Below are positions 36,389 through 50,700 of a stretch of 64,000 nt of DNA, one piece after another (position 1 is the stretch's first letter; each line of letters opens with the position of its first letter). Under the pieces are notes generated by a model. That model ran no database searches. It had not been told where the DNA came from and worked only from the letters and a program-made list of their open reading frames with translations. The position numbers were made by a program, and so were the translations under genes. This DNA is from Antedon mediterranea (Eukaryota; Echinodermata; Crinoidea; Comatulida; Antedonidae), in the NCBI RefSeq assembly GCF_964355755.1, contig NC_092674.1, forward strand, positions 30,678,001 through 30,742,000, given 5' to 3'.

Positions 36389-37671
36389 GTACGGTACTGT
36401 ATATCTTGAGCATACTATTTATAAGTTAGCGATTTATGATTTTTATTAGATGTCTACAGATTGCAGATAACTAATGATTATATAATTATAATGACGAATG
36501 TCTCATACAGTAATTAAATGTAGTTTTATCCTTCCTATGTAGAAATCATCAAATCTACGTTATACGTTTGTTTAAAACAAGGGAAATGGAAGGTGGCAAG
36601 ACTTGAACACTAACGGAGTAGTTCTCCCACCATGTACGCAACTGAAGGAAGCGCATCGTATGCGAGTTGACCAATCACACACAAGCAATCGGATGATCAA
36701 TCATGTCGTGATTAACAGATTACTGTACGCACGGCGTAATGGTTGCGCTTAATCAGATACCAAGATGAGAGAGGATAACCATACAAGGTATATAGACATT
36801 GTTTCCGTAGGCTAGAGGTCCTCGAAGGAAAATCCTTTGTTTTGAGTTGTGTTTACATCCTTGCGTTGAGTCATGAAATTAGATTAAATGTAAAAAAAGT
36901 ACAGCCTAAAAAATGACCGGAATAAGTATAGTTTGTACAAATTTTCCTTCAAACATTTTAATGAAACTCTACACAACGTGATTTACCGTGCCTCGAACAT
37001 GTTTATTCCCATTTGTTTGTATTTACACAATTCCACTTCACAGAAGTGTAATCAATGGTCGGCTTTTTATTTCATCAATGAAACACTACAAAATTAACAC
37101 GAGAAGCAGAAAGGATTTTTTCATGGAAAAAAAAAATACAAACAGACCCTATCAATGTTTTTATCAAAATAGCACCAAAAATGGTAGTAAATTCACCATG
37201 AAATCACCTCTTATTGATTTAAAATTACGCAAATAAATTCTATAAAAAGTGCGCCTGCATTGCCACTCATAAAATATTTAGAGGTTTTAAAACTTTACTG
37301 GCTTTGTATACTATACAAATGTACAAACAATTATTTAAATTTCAGATAGTATAAGAAAAATAATGGTAACATGGTTATATAATGGTAATTTACAGAATAG
37401 CGCACTTACAGAAAACCATCGCTATTTTCTTAAACCTCAACCATGGAGGTATAAACATGCCTCAACCATGTGCAAATGGAAATTTGTGGGTAGATAAATC
37501 AGCTTGTTGAATAAACTCTGTTAAATAAACTATTTTCTTCAACAATAAATGTAAAAAGATGTTTTCGTTGTGTGATCACAAAACTATAACCCCCATAATT
37601 ACTTACATATTTAACCCATCATAAAGGGAATAGAAATCACTCAAGCACAAAATAAGAGCATCTTTTTTTTT
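36389..37671. other. Convergent intergenic region before DELE1
   Basis: Lies between the 3' ends of the plus-strand lectin and minus-strand DELE1. AT-rich, with probable UTR sequence on both sides. The small ORF at 36988-37236 has no recognisable features. Confidence 0.45.
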
Positions 37672-40600
37672 TTATCTATTTTCCTTAAAAGTATGTATAT
37701 TGTCATCATCCCCTAATTGGAATGAGCTACGCCCTAAATGTTTTGAATTTGTTTGTGAATGTTTCTGAAAACTTGGTAATAGATCCAAGTATGAGATACT
37801 AGGCCAGTTCGCCCAAATACTGGGCTTGGAATCCCCACTACCTATATGATCTATCAGGCCAAAATCACTTACTAAGTTTGGAGAAGAATGAGAACAATGG
37901 GGAAGAGAAATGGAAGCCAGATTGCTAACATTTTTAAAGGATTCGTCAGATTCCAGGAATCTTAAGGATGCTAGACTTTCCTTCGCTTCCTGGTTACCAT
38001 TCTCACTTGCTTTACTAAACCAAGCTTTAGCTTCAGTTCTGTTAGCTGGAATGCCTCCTAGGCCTAGCTGATGGAATCGACCCATGCAGCATTGGGCTTC
38101 ACTATGTCCATTCATTGCAGCTTTGTTGTACAGATCAACAGCTTTAGCTTGGTTGATGGCTACTCCTATACCATCTTCATAGCACATTGCTAACCTGTAT
38201 GTTGCCTCTGCATCCTATTTAGAAAAACATCAATTTCATTCAAAATTTACAAAATAAGCAAATATTATCACTGTAATGGAATCACATCAAAACCAAAATA
38301 AATATTATAGTAATACCTTTTGTTTGACAGCCTTTTTTAGTAAATCGATCCCTTTAGACAGATCTTGGTTAGGCCCATATATCAGCCTAGATCCTAGGTA
38401 GCTTTGAGCCTGGCATAAACCCTGGTTAGCAGACTTGTTCAACCAGTGAACAGCCTCTTTCTCATTTCTTTTAATCCCTAGGCCTAGCAGGTGAAAGATT
38501 GCATAGTTGTACTGTGCCATGGCGTGTCCTTGTAATGCAGCCTTCTTGTACCAATATGCTGCCTATAATGTTTTATAAAAAAGTGTTATGATTAAGATAA
38601 CAACTGGCCATTGTTTAATTAAATAAACATCTTTTCAATTAAAGCTTAAATTTTGGTAGAATTAAAAAGTAAAATGATCAAAAACCTTTTTATCATTTGT
38701 GTCAAGGCCCCGGCCATGCTCATAACACACAGCTAAATTATACTGCGCTTGTTGACTACCAGCCTTGGCACCAGCCCGGAAGTAGCTGGCAGCATCAATA
38801 TACTGGCCTGCCCTGGAAAACTCCAACGCCAAAGTATTGTATGCTTCTCCTATACTTTCAAGAGCTTCCCTTTCAACAGCCTCTAATGCATCCTCCTGTA
38901 ACGTAAATAATAAGATTAAAACATAATTCATTGTTGAAATATTCAATCTCAACATGATGTTACTGATATATTAATTATTACTTGAAAACGGAACTAGAGA
39001 TTGTAAATACAGTGACATACAAGCTCTGCCTACACTATCAAAGATTATGTGACAAAAATATGTGATGTGCCCATGGACATGATGATATTTGGGCACATCA
39101 CACTTTTTTGTCAAAATAGTTTGATAGTGTGGACAGAAATTAAGGTGGACACCAAATGAGGGTCAATTTACCTCACTCTTGTCTGGCTTATCTTTTTCCT
39201 GTAATGTGTCTTTGGTTGCAGGCAAGATGCTCTTACGTATATGTTTACTGAAAGGCATGGCATATGCTAATTGATACAAATGTCCATTTGCCAATTGATA
39301 CAAATGTCCATTTTCCACTTTCTCATCTTGTTTTTCTTGGTTATTTACTGCCCTTCCCAGCTGCAGACCAAGAACAATAGCTGACCCCTACAACATGAAT
39401 AAACATTAATAAAATAAATATTAAATTTCATAAACTATTTTTTATTATATCATACATTTTAAAAGAAGGTTTCACTTACCAACCCCACTGCTTCAGCGAT
39501 GTTGCCATGGTTCCAGCATGAACCCCAGAAACTTCCGCAACGGAAATGTTGATGTTGATCATTCTTCTCCTCCCAATCGTCTCCATCCTCAAAAGATGAA
39601 TACAATCTGAAAAGAAGCATGGCAATTATTATTTATCACACAAAACATCCTAAAGCTCTGACTACACTATCAAACTTTATGTAACAAAAAATGATGTGCT
39701 CAAATATTGTAGTGATATGCTCAAATATGTTAGTGATATGACATTATCATGTCCATATATATGGGCACATCACTGTTTTTGATTTGATAGTATAGACAGA
39801 GCTTAAGTTTTTTTGGAAGAAATTACGCAGGTGAATGTATGTATTGCCCACAATGCCTCTATTTTACATACCTGATACTGGATTGGTTTGTGGAGTTACT
39901 TTCTTTTAGAGTGTACTCTGGCAGGTAGAAACCTGATGGTAATGTTCGCTTACACTCTTCATCTTGGCAACCAGCACCAGAGGTTTGAATTCCCGCCTGT
40001 ACATACTGTCTGAATACTATAAATTAAACAAGACATTTGAAATGACTGTGAAAAAGTCCTACTGTCCCCTACTACTACTACTAAATCCGGCGCTACTGCA
40101 GTTTCGCACCACACTGTTAAATCTTCGATTTATCGCTTGATTTTTTTCTCACACCCACATCATACAATTTTGGGCCATTATGTAACATGTTTCCATGATT
40201 TAGCCACCGTTATATTTACCTTTATCACAATAAAAAATGCCTTTCAAAACAGCTCTATTTCCGCGAATACCTCGATCGAACTGTGGCCATTTTAGAATCA
40301 GAAAATTGCCAGAAATCAATGCATGTTTTATTTTCTGTTTTTATTTTTAAACTGCAAAGAGTGGTTTTTATAAAGAACCAGCTAGCTGTACATATCAAAA
40401 CGGCGACGATATGAGTCTGTACATAAAACATTGATAGGACCTATTAATATGAATAATAATACTAATATTAATAACGAAATATTAATTAAACCTCTCTTTC
40501 GCCAGCTGAAAATATTTCTTGCCTTTCAAAACTAAATAGGCCTAGGCCTATATATGTGTAATCGGATTTTATTACACTGGCCTCTATAGTTTCTACATTT

Positions 40601-41234
40601 TTTGGGGAAAATGAAGCATACATTCTGGCAATTAAGTGATAAATATAAGATGGCGAACATTTCGCAGTGTGTTGACATCGAGTTCAGTATTGTTTAAAAT
40701 GTTTTGAAAAGTATTGTTATTTAAAAAAAATTACTTCGTAAGTGGTCGAATCGTATAAACATGTTACATAATATTATGTTGTGAGTGTGAAAAAGAAAAA
40801 ATTAGGCCTTAATTTTTAAATAAAAGATTTAAAAAAAGGTCCGTGCCTAAAAAACGAACCATAAATATTAAAACATACAAATTTAAATTATGATAAATTA
40901 AGTTGTATTTAAATCATTCGATAATAGTAGTAGATACATACTCTAGTTAGCCTTTGCATCAAAATTCCCACGAATAATACTTGTAATTATTAATAGCCTT
41001 TTAGGCTTGGGAGTGTGTAGGCCCTTCTCTTACGAAATGTATTAGCCTGCTCAGCGAGCTCTTCCAGGCTTTACTCTACGAAATAAACGACATGCGTCAG
41101 AGGAAAAGAAGGCTAGCCCTAGCCACTATTCTATATGCTGCCCTAAAAAGAACATTATTTATCTATCAAAAACAATTTTAAACGCCAATTATATTTAAGA
41201 ATTACTTACGTCGTGTTGATATGTTACGCCACAT
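37672..41234 (-). CDS. DELE1: DELE1 homologue (Sel1-like repeat mitochondrial stress relay), 503 aa
   Basis: In mammals DELE1 is imported into mitochondria, is cut by OMA1 under stress, and its C-terminal repeats activate the kinase HRI in the cytosol. Exons (minus strand): 41234-41210, 40016-39872, 39606-39480, 39387-39172, 38895-38686, 38562-38317, 38214-37672; phases close exactly. The N-terminus MWRNISTRLFRQYVQAG is Arg-rich, lacks acids and fits a presequence. From about residue 172 there are Sel1/TPR-like repeats: AASYFRAGAKAGSQQAQYNL, ALQGHAMAQYNYAIFHLLGL, SANQGLCQAQSYLG, AAMNGHSEAQCCMGRFHQLG, then AWFSKASENGNQEAKESLA. Length is close to the 515 aa I recall for human. A tandem NGHLYQLA duplication sits near residue 125. 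The assignment rests on repeats, presequence, length and order; a generic Sel1 protein is the alternative. Confidence 0.82.
39022..39141. mobile_element. MITE family B copy (DELE1 intron)
   Basis: Left AAGCTCTGCCTACACTATCA and right GTTTGATAGTGTGGACAG form the inverted ends; the core is shortened (GATGTGCCCATGGACATGAT). Confidence 0.85.
39651..39805. mobile_element. MITE family B copy (DELE1 intron)
   Basis: Left TAAAGCTCTGACTACACTAT and right GATAGTATAGACAGAGCTTA, with the core words ATGACATTATCATGTCCAT and GGGCACATCAC. Confidence 0.9.
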
Positions 41235-42356
41235 CTTAAAAACCCATTATTTATGCATGGATACCTCCATGATTTATGGGAGAAATTAACTTGAATAATA
41301 TTTTGGTAATACTGTACTACTACTAGCACATTTTCTGCTGCTTACACTAAAAATAACAAATGACGTAAGGCATGTTTGCTGCCATCTACATTGTCAAAAG
41401 TTGTGAATTTTTTAGATTATGTGTTTTGAAGACTTGATTATTCAATTCCGATTGCGTACTTATAGTTATGGTTCTGGCGGGCAAGAAACAAAAAAAAAAT
41501 TAAAGTTGTTTAGAATAACTTTACATAAATTTGCATTATTTTCTTTGATTCATAATAAGTCGTCACAATCAACAATGTTCTTACCATGAAACTACTACCA
41601 GCAAAAAATATCCATATTTATGATATACAGGTATTACAATCCAGTCTAGTCACTTATAAACATAACACATTACATTTTTCGCTCCCTTTATTCAAATTCA
41701 TATAAATCAAACTAGATACAAAAGAATTCCACTGCACCCTTTACATTTTATAGTATAAAAATTTTCAATACAAGAATAATTATATACTCCATTTCTATTG
41801 TTTCTATTGCAATCACTATTGGTAATAAGAATCATTACATTAGAAATAATTTCAGATAAAGTTTCTTTTTAGTTTCAAACCAGACAGTCATATTGATTAT
41901 ACACATTAAATTGTGATGTTTGAATATGAAAAAACTGGGGCGGATCCCGGGAAGGGCTAACTTATCAAAAATGAGGAGTTTTTTCCCCAAAGTACTACCC
42001 CTACAAAAATTAATTAATTTTAACCATAATTTTAGTTCCTCAAAACAGGTAAAACTTTTGGCAAATTGAAAAATTATTGAATGGCTGTGTTTAAAAGGTG
42101 AGGGTAAGAAATATTTTATGCTAAAAACCCATCATTATCCACCTACGTATTTACATATGTAAATACATCATGATCCACCTGCATATTTACATATTATGTA
42201 CAGTGCAATATTAAGGAATGCAGTAACAAAGAAACAAACAGTGTTTTTGATTCTCACTTTCTTTGGTTTTAACATCAGTATTGATAGTTCCTGAGCTCTG
42301 CATTTCAAAAGTTAAAAAAAAAACAACAAATGAGTACAAAAATTACAGAAATATTA

Positions 42357-42562
42357 AGGCCCACTCAGGCAGCGTCGTACGACAAGGCCCGACAAACCGT
42401 CTTAATCTTGACTCGTCGGTGCTGTCTGAGTTTAATCCCAACGAGACGAGTCGTCTTCAGATACCGTCGGGCGTAATTTTTAGGTCGTCCGGAGAAATCT
42501 TTAATTTTATCCAGAAAATACGACTTTTCGGGCAAATTGTCATACAACGCTGTCTGAGTTAG
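42357..42562. mobile_element. MITE with about 29-bp imperfect terminal inverted repeats
   Basis: The left end AAGGCCCACTCAGGCAGCG then TCGTACGACAA is mirrored by a right end whose reverse complement begins AAGGCTAACTCAGACAGCG. About 205 bp, no ORF of its own. Confidence 0.78.
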
Positions 42563-42566
42563 CCTT

Positions 42567-42790
42567 TATGCATACCTCATGAATATGTAATACATACCTC
42601 ATAAATATGTAATACATACCTCATGAATATGTAATACATACCTCATAAATATGTAATACATACCTCATAAATATGTAATACATACCTCATGAATATGTAA
42701 TACATACCTCATGAATATGTAATACATACCTCATGAATATGTAATATATACCTTATAAATATGTAATACATACCTCATGAATATGTATGT
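42567..42790. repeat. 22-bp tandem array, about 10 copies
   Basis: Unit CATACCTCATGAATATGTAA with GAATAT/AAATAT variants, directly beside the MITE at 42357-42562. Confidence 0.95.
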
Positions 42791-44722
42791 TGCTAATTAC
42801 CATGATTATACATAAACAATGAAGTGTGTGATATTACTCCTCCCTGGCCAAACAATGACTTACTGATCAAGTCAATAACATTTAATTTACAGCTCAAGCT
42901 TATTCAGACTAAAGCGTGTTATCAATAATGGATGAACGCTTAATTTATGCCCATTAGCTCATCATACATATTCATAATTATATTTGCATATGCATAACAT
43001 AATTGATAGTAAGCAATATCCATACAAGTTGCAAAAACTCTTCTAAAAGTCGTATTGATAGTCATTTTTCACCTTTAAAAATAATTTTTTTTTTTTAAAC
43101 TCATCCACGCAATAAAAGAAACAGTTGAATTCCAAAAAAGTGTCCCTTAATACTCGTCTGAGGGTTAGCCGTAATGTTAAGGCATGTAGTGCATCCTTTA
43201 CTTCACAGGATAGTGTCCCTGAGTAGGGGGTTCAAATGAGGGGTATACTGTATGCAACGACGTACAAGTGCATTAGTTACATAGTTGAAACATAATTAAA
43301 CTATTTAAATAAACTTCCTTTTACTAGATTGTACTTTTAAATTGAAAAACTATTTTAAGATATTAAACTAAGAGTAAATTACAGAAAATGATACAGTTTA
43401 AATTTCAAATTGGTATAGAAAATACAGATTACACAGTAGTTGTATATATTTATAAAAAATAATAATTGTTAATATGAAAAATGATTGTATTAATACTATG
43501 GAAGATCAAATGTACTTCTATCAGATTTATCTAAACTAGCTACGCTTTCTATGCAAATTCTATCGTCTTATTACATTTTATACAACTTTACAATAATTAT
43601 ATATATTCTATTCAAAAGGATTCAAGTTACAGGGTAACTCAAACGTTTCCATGACCTTTCCAGGCAATGGACTACCATGATTTTCCAGGTTTTTAATGAC
43701 CCTTGACCTGTATGACATCTGCAGTACCTGCTGCTTAATCGGATTCTCGACCCTAATTATCAACCAGAATGTAGTGGTCTAGAATGATGTATCTGGAGAT
43801 TCTGGGTTTGAGTGTTACTTGAGAATCAATAAGCAAAGAGTATTCCATACATTTTTTATGTCAAATTGAAATGTTTTGATTGTTTAAAATCTATAATGTC
43901 AACCTCAAATTTGAAAAAAAAAAAACGGAATGGAATGATGGTTATAATTATTTCAAATCTATGGAATTTAATAGCAAATCTATGGAATTTAATAGCAAAT
44001 CCCTGATTACCTGTTTTTTTTTTAAATAATAATGGTTGATTTAAATATGTACATTTTAAAAATGTAATGGAATGACGGGTAAAACATTACAATATCAATA
44101 TAATTAAATGGTTAGTAAACTGATAAGAAACTAAAAATAAATATGTAAATAATATATTTAAGAGTTGGTATATTTGGTGGGTTAGAAAGTTGAAACAAAA
44201 TGGAAGCATTCTTGTTTGGAAAAATAAACTCCTTCGGCATGGTTTCTTGTTAGTTGCAGCCGACAACAAAATCACTTCAATGATCAAAATGTGTCATGTG
44301 TCTGCAGATGCACAGCAGACAACGTAATGTGAACATCCTGGCAACATTTCTGGAATACCAATGGATTAATTTTAATCTGTTTGAAACCAAAGATGTCCAA
44401 GACAAACTGGTTAAAACTGGCTTCGTCGAGTATCAAATGGCATCAAAGAATTGGTTATTACCTGGTTGAAAACACAGATGTCTTAGAAGAAGAACTGGAT
44501 AAAACTAGTTTCGTCTGCACAAGCATATCATTTACATTTACTGTATAATCTGGATAAAACTGGCTTTAACTGGTTTATAAAACTGCATCATTAACAAAGG
44601 CAGGACTGTTCTTTCTCAAGCTGTGTCGAGTGCAACATAAAGCATATTTACATTAGGACAAAATAAATCATCTGGTAATATAGATGAAATTAATAATTAA
44701 TTCCGCTAAGGTAAGAACATTT

Positions 44723-47700
44723 TCAAAAACCCGAAAGCATGGACATAAGTTCTTTATCGTCTTCTGGAAGTATAGTTCTTGATTTATTTGAAACTCCATT
44801 CGTTCGTCCCCCTCTGCCTTTATTTTTGTTATTATCGTCAATGTCAATATCAACGGCAGATGTTAAAGTCGGACTGAGCATCGCACCACCGACTCGTGAC
44901 CGTGATCTTGTAAGTTGTTTCCGCCCTGCAAATAAAATAAGGTGAAAGTAATCAACAACAAGTAAAATATGTAACTAATAACATTAATCTTGAATAAAGG
45001 CATACAAATCTTATCCAGGTCCTAGACTACTTAATAAAACATTAATATCCATACATTCACAAATATTTGTAATCAATGAATAATATACATTTTATATATT
45101 GTTTTCTAAACATGCACTATCGAATGCTATTTAAAAACACCCTTGGTCGCTAAACGTCTTGTTGCGTCATTCTGTAATGCCTAATGTAGTTCGTTTCTCT
45201 GAGCACGTATCAATCGTATTGGTGTCACTACAATAGTGATTGTATGTGTGTTTATGTGCCTGTCTGCAATGCAAATCCCAAGTAATGAAACCACACTACA
45301 ACTACCAGACCTTTGCACCAGGGTAAAATGTACACTCTTTACATTTTGAGCATTGTCTGGGATGTGGGATAACAAAATATGTATACACACTTGCACATTT
45401 GAATATAATTTATAGAAAAATGATCTTATTGCATGCAAGAACAAGTATTAACACCAGGCTGATGATCTGGGGGTTGTTTGTTCGATTCTGAACAGAACTT
45501 AAATAGTAAATAAAAAGTAAATATTTGGTCAAACATCTGTCTATAAAATTAAAAGCGATGTAGGGGCATACAAGTTTCTATAAACACAACCACCTCATCC
45601 CACCTCATCAGTCCCGAAAAAAAAGGTACACACTGTTAATAAACACATAGAGCAATTTAAAAAAAATCTTTATACAGAGTATTTTGTTTTGTACAGTCAA
45701 ACTTTAAATAATATATTTGTGGTAAATATATGAATGCATATATTATGTAGATTATTTTCCAATACAAACAGTAAACCATGCATTTATCAACACTGACAAA
45801 AATTTAAAATTTTTCTTCAGTTTATTTTTAAAAATGTCATGCTAAACAGTTACAACACTTAAAAAAATATTGTTTTATTTTATAAATACATTTTTATGAT
45901 TTTAAAACTCACAATTCATTTTAGGTAGACAAAGAATCTGACAAAAGAAAATTAAATGACTTGAAATCAAAAAATACTATTAAGGTAAAACCACTGGGCA
46001 ATAATAATTTAAAAACTGACTAAATTGCACACCACAATTTATGGAAAGAGGTATGAGGAAAAGCGTTGAGAGAGGACAAAGCGATTTATGAAAAGAGGGA
46101 GGATGGGGAAAGAGTAAATGATGCAATCCTAATTATCTAATGGTTGAAAAATATCACTGTTTTAAAACGAATTATAAATTTAGAAGGGTTGAAAACGGAC
46201 AAACGTCTAAATATTAACAGTTATAAAACAATATATTAAATTATTATTAGTTGAAAATTACAAATAAAAAGAAAACAAACAGAAAAATTGTAAACAAAAA
46301 AATGTCAAAAAATATATACCTGATATTATAACATACTGATTGGCATGTATAATGCCATGTTCTGGATTTGAAACAGAATTGTATGAAATGAAATAAATTA
46401 ATATTATATAAATATTAAAATAATAACTTATTTTGTATTTTTATATTGATGTACAAATAGGGTATCTAGAAAACTAAGAGGTTTTAAGTCTTAGTTTTCT
46501 AGATATCCACTCTGTTATTGTAATTTGTACCACCAATACCCCTCATGTGTACTCTACCCATCTTTGTATATCTACCACTAACAAGTCAGGTGATAGCCCT
46601 AAAGCTCGGTTCACACTGGGATGCAATGCAAGAGTACACATCCTTGCATTTGCATCCTAGTGTGAACCAAGCTTAATATATAAATAATAATAACAATATG
46701 TGTAAGTAAATAACCAAAAAATGATTATATTTGTGACAAATCAAATCTTGATTTTACCTTATATTATTTTGTATTTTGATTTTTGTGCTGAAATTAAAGT
46801 TTTTAATAAAATCTTAATAAAATCACAATTTATCATTTGTTTAAATGATTCCATGGTTGTTCTGGACTGTCGATCCACTTGTTTTTTTTAATGCGTCTTT
46901 TAATATTAATATTTTAATGTTCTTGAGACATAAACATGATAAAGTAGAGCCCTTCAAGTGTATACTAATACTATACATTATTATTAATTCCCTGGCAACA
47001 TTTCACAGTATTATATTGTTTGAAGTATCCTATGTCAAACACACAAAACTCATGATGATAATATCATACATAATTTTAAAATTAAACCCCATTATTATAG
47101 ACAAACAAGTTTATGAAGAGTCCATTTTAAATTATGAAAAAAAAAAACAATGATGAAACAATAACATGATGAGATATATTTTATACTTTTTATCCATAAT
47201 TAACAGAAAATGACAGCACTGTGGTCATGTTACAAGAGTTGTCAAAACAATATCTGATAACACCGGTCAGTCTAATTACCGAAAACAACCGAAAATAACC
47301 GAAAACAACCATAAACAACCAAAAACAACCGAAAACAAACCGAAAACAAAATAAAATAATCTAAATACCGAAAAAAAATTTTGTATAATATTTTTTTTAA
47401 TGTTGCCCTCTATTGATGGGTGTTTCTAAAGACCATAACAGAGAGAAAACCGCGCGCGCAAAAGCCAAGGAAGACCCTACGAAATGGTAGTGTGCACAAA
47501 ATACAACTAAAAATCGTACAATCAATCAATGATAACATCGCATTTACTACAGAATCTATAAAAATATTTTAATTTTAGTCTTTCAATTTTTGATCCAGAA
47601 ACGAACGCATTTACTCCTCACAATAATTGTGAATCACGTTAATCCATAGAAAGTAAATTGACTATGGTTAATCATGATCAATTTAATTATAGATTTTCAA

Positions 47701-50700
47701 AGATAATAATACAAAAATGATATTTTTAAGAATATTGATATTAGGGACTAAAGTATACTTAAAACCAGCTCACGATAAAGGATTCACAATATAATCTATT
47801 CAGTAAAATTACCGTAGTCGAGTAAATAACGTTTTTATCCTTAATCACTTCAAGTGACGAAAACCGGGGACGAAAACGCAAAGTTAGGTAAAATCATATG
47901 CTTTGTTTTGAAAAGACTAAAAACGAAATGTGTTTTGTAAGTAAATGTAGTCTACGGTGTATTTCATTGAATTTGTACGATTTTGAGTTGTATTTTAATT
48001 GTGCACACTGCCATTTCGTAGGGTCTTGTCTTCCTTGGCTTTTGCGCGCGCGGTTTTCTCTCTGTATGATGGCCGGTCTTAGCTTTAGAAACACCCATCA
48101 ATAGAGGGCGACATTAACAAAAATATTATACAAATTTGTTTTCGGTATTTAGATTTCTTTATTTTGTTTTCGGTTTGTTTTCGGTTTATTTTCGGTTGTT
48201 TCGGTTGTTTGTGGTTGTTTTCGGTTATTTTCGGTTGTTTTCGGTAATTAGACTGACCCGATAACACTCCTAGAAAGTAGTCAACATGCTTACTTTGGAA
48301 TCCCAGTGTGTCTTGAGTACAATTTAATGTTTTTTATCAACAGAAGTAGTGTTAATAGTTTTAAATTAGTAGTTGGTAGGTGTATTATAGGTTAATTAGC
48401 TGTTGAACATGTGACAATGACCCACCATACAGGGGTTATATAATTCATACTATTAAATACAGTGTGTGCAGTGAATATGTGTGGAATCGGAGGTTGTTTA
48501 AAAGCTCAATGGTATCTCATGTATGACATATAAGATATTTTTAGAATGTTTTAAATATGGATGTTATTGAACTAAATACTACCATATGGCAATACAAATA
48601 TTATTTTTCAAATCAAATTTCATATTTTTACAAAAAATATTAAACAATAATTGTTATATATAAAATATAAAAAGAGGAGTTATTACAAAAATGATTTATA
48701 TCCCTTTTTTAATCAAAAATTTGCTTTTTCATGCAAGAATTATGGCGATGAGGTGGAAATAATACTATATAGTGCTTTTGTGAACTGCCTCAATATACAT
48801 GCTATGAGCACTTTAGCACCCCAGCTCCAGCCAGCGACTGGGTTATGGCAATAGCGGCGGCAGTGGCCACACCCCATGCAGTACACAACTCACCAGACAT
48901 GAACGGCAGTGTATTATAGCTTGGTGTGACGTCCAAATCTAAATGTTTGAAACATGCTTGTTAAGTTTTTACTAGAACTACTTAAATTAAGCCACACAGT
49001 CCGCTAGGTTGGTCATGTGACACAGTCCCTAATGAGTTCTACTGTTGTGTAATATGGTAAACAGTTAAAAACATAAACACTATTTATTTCAATGTCTGTT
49101 ACAGACTTTGTTTTTAGGATAAAGAAATGCCTGCTTGTCACATGACCATCTATAAATAGCAAAGTGAGTGGCTTAATGAATTATCCAAAGTTGTGCTGAC
49201 AAAATAAATGTGTAGTCAAAAGGAAAGAAACCCTGTCCGATCACTCTCGTATACCTGGTGATGCTGTGGGTCGTTTTCTGGCCTCAATCTCTCTCCTAAA
49301 GCTTCCTGGTTTATTGTAAATATTAGTAAATAAAATCATGAAAGCACTGGTATGTATTTCATGAAATGTTGCTTCAGGGGCAAATCTAGGCAGCGCTAGA
49401 GGCACAACACTCTCCATCTGACAGCAAAATGAAACTATGAACGTTTAAAATATTCTGGATTTGCCTCTGAATGTTGCAACATTATGTTAACTATGTTTCA
49501 GACAAACAGCATTACCATCTGGACTAAATTACTGGTGTAGTACTTAAATGTAATTAAGTTAAAAACATGATTACTGCAACTAGTTGCCATATATGAAGGA
49601 TTTTAATACATCTTAGTGCACATAACATACTATTAAACATTTTATTGTTAGTTCATTTTGTATACAATTTTCTATCTAGGCTCAAAATGAAGTTTTTTTT
49701 TTAGTAAAGATGATTTTCTAAATATTTGGTATTTTTGGTGTGAATTTGTTAGTAATTTTATTTTGCAAAAGTAAACAAAGGATTCTATGTCAAAAATGCT
49801 GAGTTCTACGGTGTTCTAATCAATTTAGGTGGCAAATATCAACTCATATTGAATGATATGAGTTGATATTTTGCAACCAAAAACAATTAGAACACCATAA
49901 AGAAGTCATAAAGAATTCATAGTGCTCTCATGGTTTTCCATGGCCAATATCAAGCCTTTCAATATCAACTCATGTAATATTATAAATAATAATAAACTTT
50001 TATAAAGCGCTATTTACTGATGTCTCACAGCGCTAAAAGACCAACAAGAATTATTGAAAAGGGTGAGATTTTAGAAGTGACTTGAATTGCTTAAGAGATT
50101 TACATTGATACTTGCCACCAAAAACAATTAGAGCACCGTGAACCTTAATAAACAGTTGTAAAAGCTACTGTAGTATAATAAAATGTTTATGAAATTGACA
50201 AAAGTTCAACTAACCTGCTTGAGTTCTGGGTGTTCTCTTTTGGCGTTTGTCGTTTGGCCTCGTGAACGCGCTGCCGTCTTTGAGCGCTTCCAGCAAGTTA
50301 TCCATGACTCCCTCTTGGTCAGTTTCACCGTTGAGGTCAACCAGTTGTGTCCGATTCTTTTTGGCTTTCTTTTCCTTTTCTGCTTTCTCCTTCGCTTCTT
50401 GCATCTTCTTTGCTTTCTCTTCTAGTTTCTTTTTCTGCTCATTTTCTTTCACAGCCGCCTACAAATATGAGATGAAGTGATAATGCAGGTAACATCCTTA
50501 TGGTAAAAACATCTTTTAAGCTCTGTCTACATTATCAAACTTTATGTGACAAAAAATGTGATGTGCCCATATATAGACATGATGATGTCATATCACTACT
50601 ATATGTGTGCAAATCACAATTTTTTGTCAAACTACAATATTACGTCACCAGTAATTCTACTTTACCTTATATTCTTCAAGGAATTTTTTCAAGTCACCGA

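Larger units (their letters stand above)
41235..44722. other. Intergenic region between DELE1 and the formin
   Basis: DELE1 promoter side (low end) and formin 3' UTR side (high end), both on the minus strand. Contains a MITE at 42357-42562 and a 22-bp array at 42567-42790. Otherwise AT-rich with no ORF that I can support. Confidence 0.5.
44926..48893. other. Last formin intron, 4 kb
   Basis: Mostly AT-rich non-coding sequence with a short MITE A at 46600-46675 and a 1-kb foldback element at 47264-48259. The ORFs seen (for example 46845-47153) lack domains. Further small symmetric exons could hide here. Confidence 0.5.

Noticed and set aside
44739..44945. 68-aa plus-strand ORF
   Set aside because: Antisense to the last formin exon, which is supported by phase and acceptor.
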